Position numbers and translations under genes: made by a program. This document shows positions 55,480 to 64,000 of a stretch of 64,000 bases of DNA, piece after piece. The notes beneath the pieces were generated by a model. The model saw nothing but the letters and a program-made list of their open reading frames with translations. It did no database searches and was not told where the DNA came from. The stretch lies in NCBI GenBank assembly GCA_024803745.1, contig JANJXV010000100.1:2418001-2482000 (forward strand), written 5' to 3'. The DNA is from Megascapheus bottae (lineage: Eukaryota; Chordata; Mammalia; Rodentia; Geomyidae). Each line of letters opens with the position of its first letter. Positions within the stretch are counted from its first letter, which is position 1.

Positions 55480-57175
55480 GGAGGAAGGAAGATGGCGCCG
55501 AGACAATAGGGATGCTGCTTATCATTCTCTGACAAAAAGAGAGAACCAGGGAGTCCCACGAGCCAACTTTCTAAAGAAATCCACGACAACAAACTCAAAA
55601 AGCAACGGAGAAGGACTCAAACTGGAAAAGAAATCCAGATAAAGCTCACATCCAACTTTCTCAAAGAATTCGGAACGCGAGGACCCCTCCCCCACCTCTC
55701 GCCCAAAGCCGCGGAAAGCCGCGATAAGCGGCTGCTGGCACCAGACCAAGCAGCGAAAAGCGGCTTGAGCTGGCACCGGCTCCAAGCGGGGAAAGCGGGG
55801 GCAGGCATGGGCTCTAATCCCCGAAAAGCGGCGGCACTGGAGGGCGCCAGGCTGGGAGCCCAACGGCTGCAGAAAGCAGCACAGAACCGGGCCAGCGAAT
55901 GGTGGAAGCAGCGGAACCCAGACGCGGAACCAGACAGCAAGCAGCGGGACCCAGACTCAGAACACAGGCGGCGGTGGAGACCCTAGGGGAGTGAAAGACT
56001 CCCCACCACCTTAGAACACCCTCAGAGGCATGAGTAATACAGCGCGTCCCCAAACACTTCGGGAAAGCAGAGCGGGTGCCAAGCAATAGAACTTAACTCA
56101 GACCCCAACACCCCGCCCGAGAAAGACTGGCGGGAGCAGGGGGGCAAGGAATTTAGAATCCTGTCCCTCCCCTCAACAGCCCCCTCCCTCAGGCCATTGA
56201 CTGGAGATTGACAGGCGGACTACCCATAAGCCCCAGCACCCCACCATGGGAGGCGGAGCTGTCCCAGCTCCCACCCGCCCACCAGGCTCCTCACCCAGGC
56301 CACTGGATCTGGAGAGTGGAGGGCTTTGAGTCCCTGCCTTACAAAAGTGGGTAGGGGTTGCGGGTAAAGGAGCCAGCATCTGCCCCCCCTCAATTCTCGA
56401 GCGGGGCATCCTCCAGCTGGAAACCCTGAGCAAGACACCACCAAGGACGCCCCCATAGTCACAGACTCTGACAAAGCAGTGGAAACACAGCAGGGATCTG
56501 AAGGCCAACCAGCAGCCAAGCTCCCCTTCTGAGAACCAAAAAGGCACAGCTCCGCCCTTGGAGCCCACGCCCCCAGCTGGGCCCCGCCCCTGGGAACAGA
56601 GGGGGCTCCTGCTGGTCCTGCTGAGAGGGCCTGAAACTCTCAATCCCCAGACCCTTGGCTTGGGGCCGCCCCTGGAAGCAGCACAGGAAAACGTCCAGAC
56701 AGAAGCTCGCAGATCCATCCCATGGTCCAGAGTGAGGCCACTGGTTGGGCTAAGAGCTAGTCGCGCAGCAACACATAAGTTTTATTCTAATACTTTCCAA
56801 ATACTCTACCTACTTACCCCTGACCTCTCTCATTCTATTTTTCTATCTCAGGACCTCTGCTCCTCTTTCAACCCTTATACTGCACGGATCTGCACTTGAT
56901 GGCTGTTGAGCAACATTGTATATGTAGGTGTTTAATTATCCTCTAGGCTCAGAGGGACTTAAAGACAATAGAGATTGGATTGAGAGGCTTATTGTTTTGA
57001 ATATAAATTGCATATCAGTGAAAAATTAGACTAGTCGATAACTGCACGAAAAGAAAGAGTGATAACACCAATCAAAACTCGTGAACATCTAGATTCTGCA
57101 AGCTACAGAGGTCTAGCTTGGTTATATCTGAAAAACTATAATCGTGTTTAGTATTAATCTTGCTCCCATTTTCAA
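55480..57175 (+). promoter_or_regulatory. L1 5' UTR / internal promoter, non-monomeric
   Basis: GC-rich, CpG-containing 1.7 kb with no tandem monomers. It opens with GGAAGATGGCGCCGAGACAA, and AAGATGGC (55489-55496) is a YY1-like core at the same distance from the L1 start as in the human element. A GC box GGCCCCGCCCC lies at about 56579-56590. The 3' half is also present at the 5' end of the copy-A L1. Confidence 0.75.
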
Positions 57176-58370
57176 ATGGGCAAAACAAGAAACTCAAAAA
57201 AATGTCAAATCAAGAAACAACACATCCCACCTCCCCCACCCAATGTAAACAGCCAATGGAACAGTCACTGGCAAGCCTGGAGGAGAGTCTTCCAAGTGCT
57301 GCACAAATGCAATTGATAAACATCATTAATGAAAAATGTGAAAATATAAAGAAAGAGATAAGGGAGGAGACATAGCTGAACAAGAGGAAACCATAAACAA
57401 GGTGATAAGTGAAAAAGAAGGAGCCATAAAGGAAGCCATAATAAAGGCTCTTCAAAGAAAGATGGATGAATTCATAGAATCCACAAATAAAAAGGTGACC
57501 GAACTCCAGTAAATGTTCAAAGAAAATAAAGCTACTGAGCTAACCACTCAAATGGAAATCAAGGAGCTAAAGAAATCCATACATGATTTAAAAGAAGAGA
57601 TGCAAGGCATCAAAAATGAGCAATTAGAAGCAAGGGCGATGAAAAATAAAGTAGATAGCTTTGATAGCAGGTTAGACAATGCAGAGGAGAGAATTTCCGG
57701 GGCTGAAGATAATTTAGTAATTATAGAGAAAGAACAGAAAATGAGTCAATCCAAATCTAGGAAAAATGAGAGAGCGCTTCAGGAGGTCCAAGATACAATT
57801 AGTAAGCCTAATTTAAGGCTAATTGGTATTGAGGAGGGTCTGGAGAAAGAGGTCAATGGTATTGGAAATATACTTCAGGGAATCATCTCAGAGAATTTCC
57901 CAAATATCCAGAAGGGCAGACCCATCCAGATACGAGAAGCTTTTAGAACCCCAAACAGACTTGTCCAGAAAAGAACATCTCACCGCCACATCGTAATTCG
58001 AACTGGATCAGTAGAAACCAAAAAAAGGATCCTGAAGGCAGCCAGGGAAAAGGGTTCAGTAACCTATAAAGGAAAATAAATCAGAATCACCCCAGATTAC
58101 TCAGCAGAGACCATGCAAGCAAGAAGTGACTGGAAGCATATATGCCATGCCCTTAAGTCAAACAACTACCAACCAAGAATACTGTACCCAGCTAAGCTCT
58201 CATTCATAACTGAGGGAACAATAAAAACATTCCATTCCAGGGAAAAGCTGCAACAATATGTCGAAACAAAACCAACACTACAGAGAATTCTCAAAGATGC
58301 TCCATACATAGAAAACCAAAATAAAGGCAACATAGGGAAAGAAATGGCACCTAAACAGCATACCACCTAA
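57176..58370 (+). pseudogene. L1-ORF1: L1 ORF1 of the copy-B element, broken
   Basis: The start ATG at 57176 is followed by a one-base deletion (seven A before TG at 57196-57204, where the copy-A ORF1 has one base more), so the main frame is reached only from the internal ATG at 57202. Further breaks: a one-base deletion near 57370 giving a stop after KKEIREET, a CAA to TAA near 57511, and CCA to TAA at about 58077. Coiled-coil region 57202-57740, RRM-like part around 57790-57950, C-terminal domain to 58370. Confidence 0.92.
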
Positions 58371-58418
58371 GGACCACAAGAACTGTCAAGACACAGGCCC
58401 TACTAAAAGCTTTTAAAA

Positions 58419-61400
58419 ATGGTAGGACCCAATAAATATCTCTCAATCCTAACTGTCAATATCAATGGACTTATCTCTCCAATTAAACGGCATAGGCTGT
58501 CTAGTTGGATCAAAAAGCAAGAGCCATCGTTCTGCTGTCTTCAAGAGACACATCTTACCCAAAAAAACAAGCATCTTTTGAAAGTGAGAGGTTGGAATAA
58601 ACTCTATCAAGCTAACGGCCCCCATAAACAGGCTGGAGTTGCCATCCTCATATCAGATAAAATAGACTTCAAACCAAAATTAGTAAGAAAAGACAAAGAA
58701 GGTTACTACATACTACTAAAGGGATCTTTCCTCCAGGAAGACATAACGATCCTAAATATTTACACACCAAATCCCGGAGCTCCAAACTTCATCAAGCAAA
58801 CTTTACTTACACTGAAACCATACATAGATCGAAATACAGTGATTGTCGGTGACTTTAACACACCACACTCACCTATGGACAGATCAACCAGGCAAAAACT
58901 CAACAGAGAAACCTTAGAACTGACCAAATATATAGACCAACTAGATCTAACAGACATCTGCAGAATATTCCAACCAGCAACAACACAATATACGTTTTTC
59001 TCAGCAGCACATGGAACATTTTCCAAAATAGATCACATCTTAGGCCTTAAAACAAACCTGGACAAATTCAGAAACACAGAAACTATTCCATGCACACTCT
59101 CATACCACAAAGGCATCAAACTTGAACTGAACACACACCTCCACCAACGAAAACCCTGTAACTCATGGAGACTGAACAACACATTGTTGAACCACCAATG
59201 GGTCATTGAAGAGATCAGAACAGAAATCCAACAGTTTATGAAATTTAACAGTAAAGAGCACACAAAATACCAATTCCTTTGGGACACAGCAAAGGCAGTA
59301 CTCTGAGGAAAATTTATAGCGCTGAGTGCCTACAACAACAAGTTGGAAAAATTGCAAACCAACAAGTTAATATCCCACCTTAAGCTCCTGGAAAAAGAGC
59401 AACAAACAAACCCTAATCCCAGCAGAAGAAAGGAAATAATTAAAATCAAAGCAGAATTAAATGATTTGGAATCCAAAAAACTATAGAAAGAATCAACAAA
59501 ACAAGGAGTTGGTTCTTTGAAAGAATTAACAAAATTGACAAGCCCTTAGCAAATCTTACCAAAAAAACAAGAGAGCATATCGAAATAAACAAAATCGCAG
59601 ATGAAAATGGTAATATCACGACAGAAATTACCAAGATCCAGAATATCATGAGGGAATACTTCTCAAACCTTTATGCCAACAAATTTGAGAACCTAGATGA
59701 AAAGGATGAATTCCTAGCCAATATTAACATACCCACACTGAACCAAGAAGAACTAAGCCAACTCAACAGGCCTATTTCAAGCTCTGAAATAGAAATGGAA
59801 ATTAGACAACTTCCACTTAAAAAGGGCCCAGGGCCAGATGGATTCACAGCTGAATTCTATAAGGTCTTCAAAGCAGAGCTCACACCAACACTCCTCAAGC
59901 TCTTCAACGAAATTGAAAATGAAGGTTCCTTACCAAACTCATTCTATGAAGCCAGTATAACCCTCATCCCCAAACCAGACAGAGATTCATCAAAGAAAGA
60001 GAACTATAGACCCATTTCTTTGATGAACATCGATGCAAAACTTCTCAACAAAATACTGGCCAACCGTCTACAACAACTCATCAAAAAATTATACACTATG
60101 ATCAAACTGGATTCATCACAGGGAGGCAAAGCTGGTTCAACATACGCAAATCAATTAATATAATTCAACACATCAACAGGAGCTAAGACAAAAATCACAT
60201 GATTGTCTCTAGGACGCGGAAAAGGCATTTGACAAGATCCAACACCCCTTCATGTTAAAAGCTCTGGAGAAACTAGGAATCCATGGAACATTCCGTAATG
60301 TAATAAAGGCTGTGTATGAGAAACCTACTGCTAGTATAACACTTAATGGTGAAAATCTAAAGCCAATCCCTCTAAAATCAGGAACGAGACAAGGATGCCC
60401 ACTTTCTCCACTACTCTTTAACATAGTACTAGAATTCCTAGCCAGTGCAATAAGGCAAGAAGCAAGCATAAAGGGGATCCAAGTAGGGAAAGAGGAAATA
60501 AAACTATCCCACTTTGCAGATGACATGATTCTGTATTTAAAGAATCCTATAGACTCTACTCCCAAGCTCCTTGAGCTGATCCAAAGCTTTGGAAGAGTAG
60601 CAGGTTATAAAATCAACCCTCAAAAATCAACTGCCTTCCTTTATGCCAACAGTGAGAGGAACAAGGCAATAATCAGGAAAGAAACTCCTTTCACAATAGC
60701 CTCAAAGAAAATAAAGTACCTAGGAATTAGCTTAACTAAGAATGTAAAGGACCTTTTTGACGAAAACTTCAAAACCCTAAAAAAGGAAATTAAAGCAGAA
60801 CTAAGGAAATGGAAAAACCTCCCATGTTCCTGGATTGGAAGAATCAACATTGTGAAAATGACAATCTTGCAAAGAGCTATCTACAAATTCAATGCAATAC
60901 CCATCAACATCCCAATGTCATTCTTTAAAGAAATAGAAGAGGCAATCCAAAATTTCATTTGGAATAATAAAAGACCCCGTATAGCAAAAACACTTTAGCA
61001 GAAAGAACAGCGCTGGAGGAATTTCAATTCCAAACTTTAGACTCTATTACAGAGCTATAAGCCTCAAAACAGCTTGTTACTGGCACAGGAACAGGCCTGA
61101 AGACCAATGGAATAGAACTGCGGACCCAGATATTAAACCACAGACCTATGGCCACCTAATCTTTGACAAGGGAGCCAAAAAAATAGAATGGAAGAAAGAC
61201 AGCCTCTTCAATAAGTTGTGCTGGCAGAACTGGTTAAGCACCTGCAGAAAACTAAAGCTGGATCCTTCTTTGTCACCTTGCACTAGATTTAACTCCAAAT
61301 GAATCAAAGACCTGGAGGTAAAAGCTGACACACTGAAAACTCTACAGGAAGGAATAGGAGATACACTAGGCCTCCTTGCCACAGGTCGAAACTTTCTTAA

Positions 61401-62257
61401 TAAGGACCAAGAATCACAACAAATCAGAGAAGGGCTGGATAAGTGGGACTGCATTAAACTGCAGAGCTTTTGTATGGCAAAGGACATAGCTTGTAAACTA
61501 AGGAGGAAGCCTACAGAGTGGGAGAAGATCTTCACCAACCAAACAACGGACAAAGGCCTCATATCTAAAATATATCAACAACTCAAAAAATTGAATCACT
61601 CCAAAACTAACCTCCAAAATAACACCCATCCCATTAAAAATGGGCCAAAGACTGAAAGAGCGTCTTCTCTGAAGAAGAAACATAAATGGCCTATAGACAC
61701 ATGAGGAAATGCTCAACATAACTTTTCATAAAAGATATCCAAATCAAAACAACTCTAAGATTCCACCTCACTCCACCTAGAATGGCCAGGATCAGGAAAA
61801 CGAATGACAACAGATGCTGGAGGGGATGTGGCCAGGAGGGATCACTACTACACTGTTGGTGGGAGTGCAAACTCGTCCAACCGCTATGGAAACAGTGTGG
61901 CAGTGCCTCAAAAGGCTAAACATAGAACTCCCCTATGACCCAGCAATTCCAGTACTTGGCATTTACCCAACCATCCAGAAACAAGGACATACTAAACCCA
62001 CTAGCACATCAATGTTCATTGCAGCACTATTCACTATAGCAAAGATATGGAACCAACCTAGATGTCCCTCAGTTGATGAGTGGATCAACAAGTTGTGGTA
62101 TTTGTACACAGTGGAATTCTATGCTGCTGTCAGAAAGAATGACATCGCCCCATTTGTTAGGAAATGGAAAGACTTAGAACAAATCATATTAAGTGAAGTA
62201 AGCCAGACTCAAAGGAACTTAGGCTCAATGGTTTTCCTCATTCGTCATAATCAGTAG
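58419..62257 (+). pseudogene. L1-ORF2: L1 ORF2 of the copy-B element, broken
   Basis: About 1280 codons. Endonuclease 58419-59150: NINGL, LQETHL and GDFNTP are kept, but the catalytic SDH motif is changed to SYH (TLSYHKGIKL). RT 59648-60998: [16 protein letters not shown] and FADDMILYL are intact. C-terminal Cys-rich region near 61800-61880. Breaks: CGA to TGA at about 59304, frameshifts near 59485 and 60150-60220, a two-base deletion giving a stop at 60998, TGG to TGA near 61303, and further frameshifts near 61640 and 61890. Confidence 0.93.
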
Positions 62258-62683
62258 AAACCTTGGGCTCTACTAGCAGAGATTTGCAATAGAGCAAAAT
62301 CTTGATACATAAGGACATATAATGTGAAGCTAATTAAAAGGAAGTCCAGGATAGTGAAACAAAAGCTATATAATGAATGATTGTTGTCCTTAATGTACTA
62401 TGTTGTCTCTCATCTCTTTGCTGTCCCTTGTTATCTCATATTGGTATAGTATCTCACATTGTTATCTAATATATTGAATATATTTGTATTTGGATATTTG
62501 AAATTTGATAGGGAAGGGGGAAAAACCAAGACGGGTGGGGGGTATGGGGGGGGAGGGAAATGGTACCAAGACATGTGAAAGGGTATCTATATATGTGAAT
62601 TAACGCACCTTCTATCTGGCAAATATCATGTAACCCTTTTACTAATTTCAATAAAAAAATAAATAAATAAATAAATAAATAAA
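62258..62683 (+). terminator. L1 3' UTR with G-rich tract, AATAAA and tail
   Basis: A G-rich purine tract at 62511-62557 contains at least four G-runs of three or more (GGGAAGGGGG, GGGTGGGGGG, GGGGGGGGAGGG). AATAAA at 62650-62655 is followed by a (TAAA)n-like tail to 62683. The tract is the complement of the C-rich block seen in all minus-strand L1 3' ends here. Confidence 0.85.
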
Positions 62684-62699
62684 AATAAATTCATTCCAC
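62684..62699 (+). repeat. 3' target site duplication of the full-length L1
   Basis: AATAAATTCATTCCAC, then ATATTCCAGTAG as in copy A after 26705. Confidence 0.95.
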
Positions 62700-62939
62700 A
62701 TATTCCAGTAGAATCTGGACAGCTAACAGCCACTTACCAATGCTTTATTCTACGTTTAGGCCAGTATGTCTTCATACCATCTACACAGTCAGCTATATCA
62801 TCTTTCCAGAAGTATCATTGAGTGTAGAACACTCAGAACTAAAATAATTGCATAAAGATGTAATAAAACCCCTTGATTTATTAAGAAAATTTCTGTACCA
62901 CTTAGAGCAAGTACATTAGTGGTATTTACCTCTAGCCTC

Positions 62940-63370
62940 TTTTTTAAAAAAAAAATTATTAACATTGAATTTTACATCATATTTCAAATGTCATGTTTAA
63001 CCAACAAGTATTCAAGAAGGGAATCGCTATACAATCACTGGCACATAAATTTTAGAATATAGTAAAAATTAAGCTGAGTCTTTGTATGTCATAGATACAG
63101 ATTAATCTATAATAAAACACATGTCTATAGAGTGTATAGTCCATCCTAGATTTTTATGTCTATGTAGTTATGTTTATATCTCCAAAATTATGTCCAGAAC
63201 TTTGGGTATCAACTATTCAATCATTGCTCTACTACTGTTTGAAACTAATATCCATATATTAAGGATACCATGTACCTTTTGTTCCTTGGTCTTGACTTAT
63301 CTCACTCAACAGGATTCACTCTAATTTCATCCACTACCCCAAAAATGCCATTATTATTTTTTTCTGTGCA
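62940..63370 (-). mobile_element. Old L1 3' fragment (copy B)
   Basis: Partner of 26945-27375. Confidence 0.6.
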
Positions 63371-63933
63371 GATCTTCTTTTTATGTATTTATTTTTATTG
63401 TAATTTATAGGAGGGTTACATTATATTCACCAGATAGAAGGTGCATTGCTTCTCAAACTTTGATACCCCATGTAATGATATGGTCCCCATTTCCCTTCCC
63501 CTACTCCCTCTCATTTTCATTTCCCCCCTTCCCTATCCAATTTCAAATAACCAACTGGGCACATATGAAATATATCAGAAAACAAGGTGAAATATTGTAA
63601 CAATATGATATAACCAAGGGATAGCAAAAGAGATAAGAGATCACATAGTTCATTAAGGACAACAATCACTCATTATATGAGTTTTGTTTCTTCATCTTGG
63701 AGGTCCTTACATTTAGTGTCATACTATTTGTCACGATGTCTCTAGATTTTGTTCTATTGTAAATCTTTGGTAGCAGAGCCCAAAGTTTCTACTGAATTTG
63801 ACAAATGAGGGAGACTCTTGGGCCTATGTTCCTTTGAGTTTGGCTTACTTCACTTAATATGATTTTTTTCCTTTTCATCCACTTCCCCGAGAATGCCATT
63901 ATTTTATCTTGTCGGTTGGCTATGTATCATTCC

Positions 63934-63986
<53 letters not shown>

Positions 63987-64000
63987 CACATTTTTTGTAG
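63371..64000 (-). mobile_element. L1 3' end, older subfamily, running off the window
   Basis: Partner of 27376-27711 and longer: continues past GGAGGTCCTTACATTTAGTG into ORF2 C-terminal sequence (TTTGGCTTACTTCACTTAAT). It is then interrupted by a second L1-like stretch around 63870 and by a GT repeat. Confidence 0.85.
63937..63983. repeat. (GT)n microsatellite
   Basis: Uninterrupted GT repeat of about 47 bases inside L1 sequence (CATTCCATTGTGTGTG). Confidence 0.98.

Larger units (their letters stand above)
55480..62683 (+). mobile_element. L1: Full-length L1, inactive (copy B only)
   Basis: About 7.2 kb: 5' UTR 55480-57175, ORF1 57176-58370, spacer of 48 bases, ORF2 58419-62257, 3' UTR 62258-62655, then a (TAAA)n tail. 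Flanked by 16-base duplications. Starts GGAGGAAGGAAGATGGCGCC. The empty site in copy A shows it inserted after the segmental duplication. Both ORFs carry disabling changes, so either it arrived as an RNA from a source that still worked and decayed, or it was trans-mobilised. Confidence 0.97.

Noticed and set aside
55522..56086. Host CpG-island promoter or first exon, because of GC-rich sequence
   Set aside because: It lies within the target site duplications and is the L1 5' UTR.

Overview
The window is mammalian nuclear DNA, most likely from a rodent. It has no operons, almost no long open frames outside retrotransposons, and it is packed with LINE-1 pieces and two SINE types: a dimeric ID-like (tRNA-derived) SINE, and a composite whose left half is B1/Alu-like (7SL-derived) and whose right half is ID-like. 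That SINE pair, together with a non-monomeric L1 5' UTR, suggests a non-murid rodent. A geomyoid (pocket mouse, kangaroo rat or gopher) is my best guess, by memory of the SINE families only.

The main structure is a direct tandem segmental duplication. Copy A runs from the left edge to about 27.7 kb and copy B from about 35.4 kb to the right edge. They share collinear blocks: 1-4876 with 35396-40311, 4872-11106 with 44443-50617, 11107-12795 with 51301-52990, 21288-22350 with 53814-54870, 26098-26705 with 54871-55479, and 26690-27711 with 62684-63712. Between the blocks each copy has its own deletions, L1 insertions and rearrangements. A further piece of the unit (about 705-2055) is present upside down at 20279-21643, and copy B keeps a remnant of it at 53816-54164.

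Each copy carries one KRAB zinc-finger gene on the minus strand: a 127-bp KRAB-A exon (10334-10460; 49843-49969), a 90-bp KRAB-b-like exon (9479-9568; 48991-49080) and a last exon with a linker and a C2H2 array (about 5150-7371; 44760-46950). Both last exons are broken. In A the frame stops between linker and fingers, so a spliced product would be KRAB-only. B has an extra frameshift in the linker and stops inside the array. Further along the minus strand, each copy has an exon remnant resembling the REM domain of RalGDS/RGL-type Ras-family exchange factors, with in-frame stops at the same places (about 395-530; 35791-35926).

The L1 content includes a full-length but inactive plus-strand element in copy B (55480-62683, 16-bp target site duplication, empty site preserved in copy A), a near-full-length inactive minus-strand element in A (14222-20282), several 5'-truncated elements, and two with 5' inversions of the twin-priming type (27752-29825 with a 15-bp duplication; 43504-44380). 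The segment between the copies (27.7-35.4 kb) is SINE-rich on its left and holds a repeat-poor, unidentified gene-like stretch at 33357-35049. I saw no tRNA or rRNA gene, no CRISPR array and no intact host gene; the only possibly translatable host product is the KRAB-only reading of copy A.
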